A DNA stretch of 64,000 bases, taken from contig JAHLJT010002630.1 of NCBI GenBank assembly GCA_031308135.1, positions 94,036,141-94,100,140 of the forward strand. Reading direction: 5' to 3'. Every line of letters starts with the position of its first letter. Positions within the stretch are counted from its first letter, which is position 1. The notes below the pieces were generated by a model. It saw only the letters and a list, made by a program, of their open reading frames with translations. It did not search any database and was not told the origin of the DNA. The stretch is from Acheta domesticus (Eukaryota; Arthropoda; Insecta; Orthoptera; Gryllidae). A program made the position numbers and the translations under genes. This document shows, in pieces, positions 44,869 through 58,080 of the stretch.

Positions 44869-47564
44869 GTTAGACTTGCTTTATTTTATATATTTATGTA
44901 TAGAATAACTGTTAGACAGATAATGTGATAATGTCCGCGATCATTACGTAGCTCAAATTACACATACGAATATTATTAGTACAATTTTAGCAACCTACCA
45001 TTTACTAATTATTGTATTAGAACAACAAATCATAAAAATGTAATAATAATAATAATAATAATGACTCAAGTAATTATTGTAATAATGATAATGGCAAAAT
45101 GTTTTGTCGTACTTGTCAAGTACATAATTTATACTTTAATTAATATAGTCTCGAATTTAATCGATAGCATAAATTACTCGAATTACTTTACATCACGATA
45201 TTTTTCATTCTCATTATTTTCCAGTGGATCCGAGGTTTCTTCACTCCACCAACTCTGAATTTAGTGTTCCGTTATGTCTAAATCAGTTTAAACATGAGGA
45301 ACTTTTCGACGATAAATATTCCTCTTTCGAGGCCGACTATTTCTATTTTTCTTTTTATATTCAGGTTTTAAAGATTTCACTATCATTGAACTGAAATGGA
45401 TATTGTGGAAAAACATAAAGTAATACATTACGCTTAAATTTTTGGACCTGAAGCAAATAGCAAATGACATGGTTTGGGGATATAAGTTATCATTATTGTT
45501 TAGATAAAAATTAATGATAAATCATTAACATTCATTTCGATATTTATCTTGTTTATACCTCATTGAAGAAACAATTATATTAAAAAAATAGTTTTCTTAG
45601 ATAATCTTCCATCATCAAATTTACTGATTTGTATCACTGTCCCTTCTGGATCAGCTAGACAATTTAATTACTGAATGTTGGTGCAGTGTGTGTACTTTGT
45701 GGATATTCTATGCAAACGACTCTATCTAGACATTTTCCCCCAAATGAAAATATAAAAAAATATAAAACATCAAATTTATCACAATTTAAAAGCAGTATAA
45801 ACGTATTTAATAGTGCAGAAATTCAACTTGTTATCTGTAAAAACATTACTTCAGTAAGTTATTTAATTTTCACCCTACAAATTATTTCACAAATGTCACC
45901 CTAAAAATTATTTCACAAATCAGGTTAAACGAATAAATAATGCAAAAATAAAATTTATGAATACATTAACTAAAGTATATCAAGTTTTATTTCCAAGCTC
46001 TATTATTTTGCTTCATATATTCCTTCATTACACAATGCCACAATACTTTTTAGATACAATGTAATATACGGTAAAGTAAAATTGTTTTATTATCTTTGTA
46101 GGGAACAGCGTGAGTTCGACACAAAATGCAATCGAATTTAATATCCCAGGACAAAGCAACTCTACACCTAACTTCTCTCACAGCCCGACAACACTCGACT
46201 TTTTGGTATGAGTATTATAAAGGCGTCAGAATAAAATTTACAAACTTCTATTCTATGTAGGGAGCTTAAAGATGAACATCTTTTATCAGTTAACGTGGGG
46301 TGGGAAATTTTAAATAACGAAGTTACACATGTTGCTAGACAACACATCGTGCGGTGAGTTTCGCAGATGACGTGACTTAGATTTCGTATGCCCGTCAAAA
46401 ACCAATGCAAGAGGAATTGCCTAGAAATCGGCAGCACATGTCACTTATGTAACCTCGTTATACGAAATTTTCCATCACATTTTCATTGGCAAAAATTTAT
46501 CTTGGACCTCTATATATACTCTCGAAGTGTGTAACATTTACACTGTATGAACATGCTGGAGCTTCTAACAAGACAGATACATAATCTCATTTTATATCCA
46601 TATATTTTAGGCACATGTATTTTTCGAATTTAGAGAATGTAACTTCTCGATAAATCTGCAGATGGCTTTTGAATTTGACCCCAATTTATGAAAATAAAAC
46701 TTGTGTATGTTGATTAACTGCTATTTATCAATGCAAAACTCATGCGGGTTGAACTCTTTGCTCAAAAACACCATAATTTTATGTCGTATTATCATATAAA
46801 CTTCATTGAAAAGTTTCTGTATTAAAATAAATTAATAATAGATCTTGAAATAAATGGTTTCAAAATAAATTAATAACATATTTTGAAAGAAAATATTGGC
46901 AAATCCGTTGAAATTAAGACGTTTTCACAAGAATCATGCAAAAAATAATTTTAATAAATAGATATTTTGGAATAATGCATCAAAAATGTGTCTTCAGAGT
47001 ATTTTTTTATTATGAAATTCTTTAAATGAAATTAAATTAGGCAACATTTTAAGATCATACGGTGTCAATTTCTTGTTATATTACGGTGTTTCAATTTCAA
47101 TGATTCGTAATGTTTGCACGGAAGAAAACAGAATAATACGAGATTCCTTTGTTTCCTCTCAAGAAAAGGGTTCTTAATTTACCCAAAAATACGACAATAT
47201 GATAGGAAAATATGAAAAATATAAACAAACTCAATTTAATATTAGAAGATGTATTGTAATGTCTGAGACTTTTTCTTTCATTAAACAACCTGTATATAAT
47301 TGTAGAAAGTAAGAGTAGTAAAATCTAAAATTAAAGCCCGTTTTATGTGGTACAACCTCCATCCAATTTCGCAAGTTTCATTTTCCGTAAAGAATTCGTT
47401 GAATTTCACCACAATGTTATTGGCGGCATCCTACAACAACTCAATACTTCACGCGATAAGATATGATCTTTTGCAAAATTTTTGTTACGTTAGATTAGTT
47501 TCTGGCTATGATTATGTCTGCGATCCAAATAATCAACTTTGTATGCAGTATATTATTATTATTA

Positions 47565-47604
<40 letters not shown>

Positions 47605-47832
47605 GCTGTATAATTGTATGTAATCCAAATATACAATACGTTTAAAACGCCATCATTTCTCTGTTCTGTTACGTACAGAAACAATGTGTATGGTGTAAAC
47701 ACTGCATATATGTTGTGTATATTTATTACCTAATATTGGATGGAGATTGTTCCGTCTAAACAGGCCTTAAGCTGTCAGTGCACAAATTAAAGCCTTGGGG
47801 AACACCTAAGTGAAATTCGAATTTGTTCGCAG
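44869..47832 (+). other. Unc-89 intron, AT-rich, with a TTAA-flanked MITE at its end
   Basis: No coding signal. It has AAT/TTA microsatellites near 45043-45062 and 47551-47602. The MITE at 47335-47766 ends 66 bases before the next exon. Confidence 0.75.
47335..47766. mobile_element. TTAA-flanked MITE close to an Unc-89 exon
   Basis: TTAA lies at 47331-47334 and at 47767-47770. The inner ends are inverted over ~32 bases with several mismatches: left AGCCCGTTTTATGTGG then ACAACCTCCATCCAAT; inverse of right GGCCTGTTTAGACGG then AACAATCTCCATCCAAT. A (TTA)n tract sits inside. TTAA targets are typical of piggyBac-type elements; the class is inferred. Confidence 0.7.
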
Positions 47833-47928
47833 GAGCGAGACTTCGACAAGCACGTCGCTTACTGCAGAGATGAACCTGCGGCGCAGTCCCTTCTGCTGGA
47901 GAACGACGCCGTGCGCGAATATTTTGAG
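47833..47928 (+). CDS. Unc-89: Unc-89/obscurin-like, third DH domain exon
   Basis: A 96-bp exon, phase 0 on both sides: ERDFDKHVAYCRDEPAAQSL and LLENDAVREYFE, then donor GTAAGC. It continues ...RL-E(R/K)DF..HV.(F/Y)....., the helix following the YY..EP..G.TF segment in UNC-89. The remaining DH helices and the PH domain should follow, but no exon for them was found before 64000. Confidence 0.9.
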
Positions 47929-48048
47929 GTAAGCCCTTCCTACTTTGCATCGAGCAAAACATTTACACTAAATAAATTACTAAGAGTGAACACTTCTTCA
48001 AAAATCGGAAGTTGAGTTTCTGTACATTTCTGCAATTTGGAGCCAAAC

Positions 48049-49729
48049 CAAGGCCGTCTAGAATAGAAGGCCTGCTCCTTCGCCGAATGACGTCACGAAG
48101 AGTGGCTGGAAGGCAATGCATGCTGTCCAAGTTTTAAACAGAGATCTAGTTCTTAAAATCGCATGGAAATCCAAACCCATACTTGTTTAAAATAACACGA
48201 GGAAACATTAAGCCTTCTTGATGCTACAAGAATTTATTTTAGAGTTATTTGTATCAAGGTATTCCGATATTGTACAATTTTCGTACACGTAAATGAACAT
48301 AAATTTTGTACATGCTACCTTATTTACAATCAAAGATTTTGTATAATTCATGAAACAATTTTTCTGCCATAATTGATATTCATAAGAAATTAAGTACCTT
48401 CATGAGAATTCTATTTATTCATTTCCTGCTCTATTTCTTTCAATTTGTCTACTTTAATTTAATATGGAAGTTAGAAGTACAGCTAGTAGTAATGCATTTA
48501 TGAGATATTTCTCTGATGGCCGTATTAGTAATTAATAAAAGTTGATTATATTGTAAGAAACAGTAAAATATTCATAGGTAAGTTAGTGAAATTGCAGCTG
48601 CTGAAAAATTAGAAGGAAGGAAAGCAATATTTTATTCAGAAAGTACACCAGCAGATTATGTAAGACTTTATGAGATTATTCAAGACACAAATCACATTGG
48701 AAATACATAAAAATTGTTTCGGACGCTTTAAATTGACTTTAGTGTCTTCCTATTTTGCACTCAGTTTTGTGATCTTGCGTCTTATATTCCTGATACCACT
48801 ATACTTATAACTAAACGTTCCTAATTTACAGTGTTTATTTAGAAAATGTTTAGATACACAAAGTTCTATTAAAGTGAGCAGAATTTGTCCACAACTTCAA
48901 ACCGTGTTTTCCATTAATAGGATCTCCGTCTCTCACACAAAGCCTTTCAATAAACTTCTTTGATTTTCATGCTTCAGGAACTTAATTTCAAAATTTTCGG
49001 ATATCAATATCTGAAAAACTTGGTGAGTCTTCGTCAAGTACTGAGGCTGTTCACTAAGAAGAGTATGCATCTTTCACATTTAGTATATATCTCGACACCA
49101 TCTCCTCTTACTGCCTTGTTCTGGTAGAGAATAAATTTTGAGTCGAAGTGTTTTACACCACAGACAAGTTCTCTGAGTAGACAAAATATTTCCTATTTGT
49201 TTTCACACACTTCTGTCACAGAGCAGGATTGTTTGGAAGTTTCAAAGTTGAAACGCCTTCCGTCGATCTATCATAATTCGATCAAAAGCACGGTACACTT
49301 CACTTTATATTTTTTCATATTTTTCTCCTGCCTAATTTTCAAAACACCTTTCTTTTGGGATAGTTTGCAAGTATTCACTGAAAAAAAAATGCAGGGTATA
49401 ATAATATAACCAAACATCCAAAACATTAAATAAAATATTTGATAATTGCACCACATACTTAAATCACACAATATTGAAGTAGACATACCTTGCTTTCTCG
49501 AAGATAATGGACGAAGGAATTTTTTTATGCAGGAAACCGTGCACACAATTAATACTGAATTATTAAAACATTTGTTCGCATCTAAACTTTCCTACAAGGG
49601 CCAATTAGCTAGAATATACTAACTCGATAATATACGGAAACAAAAATGTTCAGCCACCGATTGTGACGTCAGATCACGTGACATTCACATTGGCTCAGGC
49701 CTTCTAATATACTCTTCTAGACGGCCTTG
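48049..49729. mobile_element. 1.68-kb TIR element with matching flanks
   Basis: The left end CAAGGCCGTCTAGAA...TAGAAGGCCTG is inverted at the right end (CAGGCCTTCTA...TTCTAGACGGCCTTG). GCCAAAC flanks both ends (48042-48048 and 49730-49736), a 7-8-bp duplication consistent with a hAT-like element. There is a short CRE-like 'tgacgtca' motif near both ends. The interior is AT-rich without a recognisable transposase. Confidence 0.8.
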
Positions 49730-51183
49730 GCCAAACCCATCTACAGACTCTGAAACGATGTATGAGCATCTTCAATGGTTAGTTGTTTGTAGAAAAGGGT
49801 AAATCAGTTAATTGCAAACAACTCCAGAACGGTCCATGGTTTAGTAATATGCGTGACAAGCCTCATAAATTGACAGTTGTGTGTTGATATGTGATTGCGA
49901 GTTAGTTAATCCCTTCATGAAAAAAATGTTAGCCGCACCTTTGCTTTTGTTTTAACACCATGGGGATGATTACAAGAATCATAACGTGACGCTTTTTTAT
50001 TAGTTTTATTGTTTTGTAAATTCATTATCAAGTTACAAACCAAATGCTGTTTCTCGCCGATGGTATGATGATAGTTTGTTTTTGTTCGTAGTTTTTTTAT
50101 GCTTATCAACCGCATAAAACTCCTAGAACAGAAATTCTGCGGACTTTATGTACCGCAAGTACAGGATGTTCAAAATATATGTACCATTGCCTTACTTCTA
50201 ACACTGAAAATATCTCGCCTCAAACACTGACACAAACTTGCAGAAAAATAATCGTTATGTATTTGTAAATACATGTGAAATTTTGTTCTTCCATTTTGAA
50301 ACTGTTCCTTTAATTATGTTTTAATTTATTCTTGGGACCCTGTAGACCCCTTACACATTATTGGTGTTCTCTGGTACAGGAATGGAATTAATGAAGTGTT
50401 TAATGCTTTACGCATTCGCCAGGTGGGCAAGGGCAAAATCGTTAAACACATATAAACTCCTTGTACAAAATAAATTCCGAAGAATAGCAAAATTCTAAAA
50501 CTGTTTCCCACCCGCTAAAATATTTGTGAGGCAACATTACATAAACCACTTTATATTGAGATGTGCTATAATAATCTCAAAGTTGAATATAATAAATAAT
50601 TTAAATTTGGAGATAAAATTAGGTAGCCATGATGTAAAGTACATCGAATACAATGAAATATATAGAAAATACATGTTCAAATAAAAGCAGGAAGGTAATA
50701 GAAAATATGACATAAATAAAGTGCATTCGCAAAACATTTGAATTATACGATTATTAAAAAACATTAATTTAATTTATTTGACGGTGAGCAATGCAATATC
50801 AGAATAACTAAGAGACTAGCGAATAATAGAGCAAAGTTAAGCCAGTAAATTTCACATATTGTGTTGTTATGTTTTTCTTGCAACTTCTGCTACTTGTTTT
50901 TTGTTCTGAATGCAATTATTGTGCTATTTTAGGGATCAACTCTCATGGCAAATCTCTTAGTATTGATCTCAGAACGGTCCACGGGCGAATACAGTGCAAA
51001 CGTCCGTCTGCAATTCTTGTTTCTAACGATTCTCTAAAGTATCAGTATTTTTCTATTCTCCGTAAAGTTGATTGTATCTATTTTGGTTGAATCACAGGTC
51101 GTCACATTGCGTCACAATGCAGGTTTTTGCAAGGGTTTCGTAGGCGATATACCGGTCAGCTCTGCCTGTCAACGTGAGTTTAA

Positions 51184-51677
51184 AGGCCAATTCACAATTC
51201 AAACGTGAACATAAGCATAACGCGTTGACACTCTTTAACTGATAGACTGAAGTATTCACAATGTCCAACATAAACGTAAGCAAAGTAAGATTCGATGTTA
51301 TAATATCTGTGCGTCATTCTTGTTTCTATTGCTTGCATGTGAGAATCCATAATATATATTACAAAAAGATCGCACGCTAAGAAACTACGCAGAAAACCGC
51401 CGTGAAACAACCACATTATCTGGTAAACGAGTCCTTTGTTCGATCTATCGCCTTCGATCCTATTTCGATAATCTATTTTAAGTTTACAAACTGTGATTGG
51501 TTATTTCTTACATTAGCATAAGCACAGAAGCTTGAAACTTGCAACCTTGGAAGTTAACGTCTTACGTGTTGTGCTTATGCGAAAGCATTGTGAATGAGTG
51601 CTGTTATGGACGTAGTCCTAACTTTTATGTTAACACCATGCGTATGTTTATGTTGATGTTTACGTTGTGAATGGGCC
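51184..51677. mobile_element. TTAA-flanked MITE
   Basis: TTAA is at 51180-51183 and 51678-51681. The left end AGGCCAATTCACAATTC, then 'aacgtgaacataagcataa', is mirrored at the right end (the inverse of 'tatgttgatgtttacgttg' plus 'tgaatgggcc'). No ORF is recognised. The target site suggests a piggyBac-type origin, by inference. Confidence 0.7.
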
Positions 51678-54279
51678 TTAACGGAGGAGGACGTGTGGAA
51701 GGTTTGCCATCCCAGAGATCCCCGCGAGATAAAATCAATTTCTTAGTGTTGACAGACAGCCTGCAATCATGTGACGAGTAATGAAATTTGTTGATAAAGG
51801 ATTAGGGAAAAGATACTGAAAATCTCAAGAGTATACAATATTGTCAAACAAAACTGGACATGAAATAACTGTCTCCCATGCGACTTCTCTCCGGTGAACT
51901 CTATTTGTTACTTTAGGAGCAATTGCCGAAAGTTTCTTTTGCCATAAATATTGGCCGTCGCACTCAATAAAAGCAAATTTCTCGAAAATAACTTAATGTA
52001 AGCGTAGTGTTCATTTCAGTAATTAACGCTACACTCCCAAAATATCGGACCGCGTTAAATTCATTAACTAACATTGTAGATAATGTACAAGAACCAGTGC
52101 CCTACATTATATTTAAATAACTTCTCAACTAACGCAATGCTTGTTGATGTTGTTTTGGTGTTTTGGGAAAACCTACGAGATATTTTAACACAAAACAATC
52201 TATTGTAAAATCTATCTATACCATCATTAACACTTAAATAGAAACATACGTCGATAGTCCACTATTACGAATAGAAACATCCTGTCTGAGAATCCTTGAT
52301 GATTTCCCTAAATTATTCACTAATTTATTAAAACGTAATAACTGCATTTGAAGAAAAGGCAATGAAAGAGCAACCTGATGTTTTAGTGCAGCTTTATATC
52401 GAAAATAAAAATTACAAATCAAAAACCCCTGAAACAGAAAAAAAATGTGAATTGCAGATGCACTGTTGATTTTTTATCTCCCGAGCAATAAAGTCGTCAA
52501 ACCGAATACAATTTAATGTATTTTGAATTGGAGTTCTCCTTATTGTAAGTGACTTCTCTTTTTGCCACTTACAATTTTGTCGACGTTTTTACACCGTCGA
52601 AAAACTGAAGTACTTCACTTTGAGAATGACGTGTAACGATTGCTTGTAAACTTGCCATAATAACATTTTCATTATCATTATTTCACATTCCTATCCTGTT
52701 TGCATTCATTCCTTATATTTTTAATATTCCTGATCCTCTCCATTTTAAGAATTTGCGCCTGTCTAAACTTGAATATCCTTTTCTAATCCTTCTTCACTTT
52801 CCAGAAAACACTGCAAAATCATCTCCACATTTTTACAACTGATCTTCTCCGTTCTTGACCATTTACCACTTCTCGTCTATGGAGTATCCATGATGTGACG
52901 TAAAATTTAAAAACTTATAAACCAAAACAATTAAATATATAATAATTAAAAATTATTAATCTCTAAAATTATACAATATTATGATAATACATAATACGAT
53001 ACACATATGATCGCACATACAAGGCATTTCCTGCGTATGACGAAACTCCCTCTCAATGAGATCTGTAGGTTTTCAGGAAATGGTGAATAAACAACCATTA
53101 ATTAAGAGACAACGCTTGCTCTGTGTGGACGATTGGTTAATGGGGCGTTACTAGGATGGGGTCAGCCGCATACCTAACAGTGTTGCCACACCACGACTTG
53201 GAATAATGACAGCGGTCTAGCAGACATGTTTCTTTTTAAGTCTCAGTATTAAACAATCGATCGCGTTACTAACAAACATTTAGCTTAAATAATGAAGGTG
53301 TTCAAAGTGGTAGAAAAAATCGACAATTTTTTACCATTTCGGACGATTAAGTACTTTAATGAAAATCGTAGACTTATCGTCTGCTTAGCCGCGCTGTTCT
53401 CAATTCCAGCAAAGAGTATAGAGATTAATTTGAATTTAATTTGAGAAAAATGTATTTGAAAAAAATTAATTTGAGAAAATGTTGGCAGTGCCCCTCTGGT
53501 CCTATGAAGTAATGACATTTAAAGTTCCATCTTGGATTCATGCTTAAATGCAAATGGATTAAAATGATGGATTGTTACGCTGGATTGGTTTGTTGACTAT
53601 AATCTGCCGGAAAATAGCAATGTCATCCAACGTTGTTTCTGATTTGAGACATTCTACTTATTCTAGCAAATAAATTCACTTCTAGAGGCTTTCGAAAGCG
53701 TTGTTTCTATTGACATATCTTAAATCATTTCCTAAAACTTTACTTTTCTGTATAAGAAGGACTCAGCATTCAAACTAGCATGAATATGTAAGATTGTCAG
53801 TACTCTAAAATTAGACTACTTGACATGGGACGACCCTTTTTCCTTTCTCTATGATGAAAAATACAGTTTGGCATTGTTGCCAGTATAATTTTATAAGAAT
53901 TTAGACATCTATTACTTTTGGCAAATGTTTTACATCTTGAATTTATTATTTAATCCATCAGGTATTTAATGTTTTGTTCATTTGCCTAAGATACTTCAAA
54001 TGAAATGAAAGTCAACTTAGTTTTATTAAAGATTGCAAAAGCGTGTATTAAAACATTTTGATTGAAAATAATCTTAGAATCATCAAATCAGTCATTCTTT
54101 AAAAATAATCAGTGGGGTGTCAAAACACCCCACCAGGACTTAAATGTAACTATCTATACCTCAGAGAGATGCAGAACATCTAATGGGTAATGTTTTACCT
54201 TCAACTCTTTTTTAGTGAGTGACTTGCTTCAAAACAAGCCCCTTCTGATGTATTTTATTTTCTAGCCAAATACGTACTT

Positions 54280-55750
54280 ACGTAGTAGAGAGAAAGTATT
54301 GTAATGCTGCCGCGGAAAAAACTCGTATTGTGGGACCCTGATTTTGAAAAATTGGGTACATCATTTTCCTCTATGTTAAACTACGTCTCTAACACGTGTA
54401 GTCAGAATATACGTTTTATGGCTCCTTGATACAGAAAAATTGTTTTATGGCAAAACGTCCATCTGTGTCCATCTACATTATAGCCTAAACTGTTTAGTTG
54501 TTTTTCTCCAAATTCTACTACTCGATATATCTAGCTCGACGAGTTTCAAATGAAAATTTTCATTTGGTGGTATAAATACATAAAACTTCAACATTTTCAA
54601 AATTTTCTTACTACTCTAAATTTTTGGAAATGTTTTTCAGAGAGAGTGAAGGACGCTTAAAAATTACTTGAATTAAATTTTCTGAATTTTCAAAAATTCC
54701 AAAAGTTTAATTTTTTCGCCGTCTTTCTACATTATTGAAGACAGAGATTTTTACTCTCCCGTATACGTGCGTATATACGAAGTAATACTCGTAGTATCAG
54801 GGAAAGTTATGTAATGCTGCGCGAAAAAATGACGAATTTTCGCCTGAAAAAAATTCGTTGCCGGGCCGTGATAACGAAAAAGTGGATAAAACCAGTTGCT
54901 AAAGTAAGAAAAAAAATCCCCTGACATGTGATGTAGCCAGAACTCCTCTTTTGTAAGTCCTTGATACCGAAAAACCAATTGAAAGGAAAACGTTTGTCTG
55001 TCCGTCCGTCCGTCCGTCCATCGGTGAACACTGCGTAAAACAGTGAACTGATCCGTCTGTGAACAGTGCCTAAACCATACGTACGATTTCTTCCAAAATG
55101 GATATTCCCCGGTCGATCTGGTTCGAGTCGAAGCTTTGAGATTTTGAAAAAGATTCTATAAAATTTCGCGGTACTTTACATGAAGCTCCCCGGACATTTC
55201 CAAAATTTTCCAAAAAAAAGCTCCAATTTTTTTCTTCTCTGGAACGGATAGTGCAAAATGCACTCTTTAATATCAAAAAATACGCAAATGTAATTTTTTT
55301 GAAAGATGTCTCACATCTTTAATATGCACATTACCAGCAATTTGTAAACACGATTGTATTTGTGAGTTAATGTGCTTGAAATTACTTCAAATGAAATTTT
55401 CTGAAAACTCAAAAATTTTCTGTTTCGCATTTTTAGTAGCGCTTAAACGCCATATTCTTAAAAAAGGCTACAAATTTTTAACGAAAATTTCCATATAGAA
55501 CGTGTTTTTTTGTGTTCTTTTATATTCTAACATTAATATTTCCGTTCTACCATTAGGAAACCGAAAAATTAAGAAAATGTCAAAAAACGTACCTAGGGCG
55601 GCGATGGTAGCTGGCAAGATTATGTGGCAATCTCGCCTAGCTAGCCCAGACCCAAGGAAATAGAAAACTAATACGGGAAAATCTGTGCAATTCTGTAGCA
55701 CCACTAGTTTTCTTAAGGAATATGTTCTTCAAAGATGGATGAAAAGATCA
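54280..55750 (-). repeat. Unclassified dispersed repeat, two adjoining minus-orientation copies
   Basis: One copy starts at 54288 ('gagagaaagtattgtaatgc') and a second at 54800 ('ggaaagttatgtaatgctgc'). Each is followed by 'gggcc/gggacc', 'tccttgatac.gaaaaa', 'aaaacgt..gtctgt' and, in the second, CCGTCCGTCCGTCC (55000-55020). Same family as 12990-14490 and 25375-26047. Confidence 0.6.
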
Positions 55751-57739
55751 TATTCAATTTTCCGAAACTAAGACTAATCTCTCTATATAAAACTGGATGT
55801 TGGTAAATATATAAGAGCTAAACTCCGACACCGTATGACCGATCTCAGTGAAAGTTGGCACTTACAGGTACTTTTCACCGAGAAAGTTTATGTGCGGTTA
55901 AATCTGTTGCAACTCCACTACATGGCGCTGTAGAACAAAACTAAATATTCACGTAAAATGCAACCCCCAACACACTCGGCAGCCGTTTGAATCTATATCG
56001 TTAACGAACTTCTAAACGAGGCGTTCTAGGTTCTTAAAAACTAAAATTTTGAGGCCGAAGACCCACAACTTTGTCTAAACATGGTCTATTTTTATTTTCC
56101 AATTTTGTAGTTTTGAAATGTTAACTTTTTGTAGTTTTCAAAAATAGGGAGGGTTCGCCGTATTTTTGAAAAATTGTTTAAAATAATTAAAAAATTATGT
56201 CTATTTTCTGTATCTGCAATATAGTGATATGTAAAGGGGCAAGTGTGCATTGAGTTACAACGCAATTAGCTATGGATGTGCTGAACCAATATCGATGAAA
56301 CTTTTGTGATAGCTTCCTTTGAATGTTGGGAGTACTAAAGTCTGTGATGTACAACCATAAACATTTATATTTTTATTAAATAATTACTTTTGTGGATGTT
56401 TTTCGATTAGCAATACATCACAGATTTAAGAGTGCACCAGTATGCAATAGTAAAACTGCCCACCACCAGAGGATGACGGCTGAGATCTACGATTGAGTTC
56501 ATCAATTCACAGAATTGCGTATCTGTAAGACAGGAGAGTACTGTTTGTTTATTTTTACATTCAATTGTCTAATCTGAAATGTTCACATTTAAAAATGACC
56601 CTACCAGTTTTTCTTCATTCTATTTATAAAAGTGACTTGTTATTCATTTTGATTGTGTCTAGGCGTAAATGTATTTAGTATTCAAGAGATATGGAATTTG
56701 GAAAAGTCATTTTGCTGATGGTTCTTGTGCTTGATATTGTCGTATATGAATGCACACATGTGTTCTGCACAAAATTTTATTTAGTAGTACATTTTATTTA
56801 GTGGTTTTTATTTAGTAGTAGTAAATTAACAATGATTATTAGGTATTTGCGAGTTGCACAAGCGGAAGTAAAACTTATTATGAAAGATTTTTCGTGTTAT
56901 GCTGAAACTGTGACCGATGGATGAATTTGTGTAGGGAAGTCTTTCATTATAAATGGAGAGTGAAAGCTTAGTGCCTTTGAATATTATTTAAACGGATGAG
57001 AATACGTGTGGCAAGAAGTATAATTGACGTACAAGAGTAATGAGAAATGGGTATTTGATGGAATTGAACGTGTATCAACGCTGTTTTTCAAGGCTGTTGA
57101 AAATAGAAAAAAGCGTATGTTATATAATAGAAAAACTTTGTCAAGCCGGGATTCATGTGATCTTGAATTTTTGGAGATATTATAACTGTGTAAGTGGTTA
57201 ATGTCACCTTTCTGTGATTCACTATTTATCTAGGACCCAAAACCCGTACTGTAATTCAGTTAAATAAACTTTAATTATATTTATAAGTCAGTTATCTCAT
57301 CGTGACATTTAAGGTGAACTTCAATTTTTTTTAAATAGGTGAGGAGAAAAAAATATGAAAAAGAGTAAGTTTTACAATTTGGGACTTGCTTGAACATATT
57401 GTTATAATATATAAAATCCACGAGAATAATGTACGTGAGTACATGTACTTTAATATTTTAGTTAAATTTGTTTATTATTTTCAGTTATTAAGTGAGTGAA
57501 GTTTGGGTGTGGGAACTCCAATATGAAAAAATATAAATATTATTAGTGAGAAAGTGGGTAAGATTGGGTATTACCATATGGGAGCAAGGCAGAAAAGGTT
57601 GGGGCAAGGTAGAGCGGGGATACAATAGAATAGAAGTAGGCTCCGCCACAGGGCGAGAATAGATGGAATTCCTTTACCTGGGTAATAAATTATTATGATA
57701 AATACCCGAGCAATGCGGTGACACAATATAGTTGCCTAT

Positions 57740-58080
57740 ATTTCACACTTTTGCCTAAATTGCACTTCTGCAATTTTGCAATTTTCGAAAAATCAGGGAT
57801 TTTAACGAACATAAGGCCTGGACCATTCTCTTAAGCGTCCTTAAGGATATTTGAGGACAATGTTTAAGCAAGAAACTCGGAGCCATTTTTGAGAAAATTT
57901 TGAAAATGCCGAGGCTTCATACAAATTCAAAAATCAAACTATCCATTTGAAACTCCTAAAGCCGCCAGTTCGTTGAGATAAATCAGGAAGTATTTTTCGA
58001 GAAAGTTGGTTGAACTCCTTAGGCGCTAGTGTTGACCACAGTTGAACAGGAGACGTTTTGCCGTCAATCGATTTGTATAA
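57740..58080 (+). repeat. Dispersed repeat fragment
   Basis: 'gaccattctcttaagcgtcc', 'gagccatttttgagaaaatt', 'ggcgctagtgttgaccacag' and 'gacgttttgccgtcaatcga' match the plus-orientation copies at 13-14.3 kb. Confidence 0.55.
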
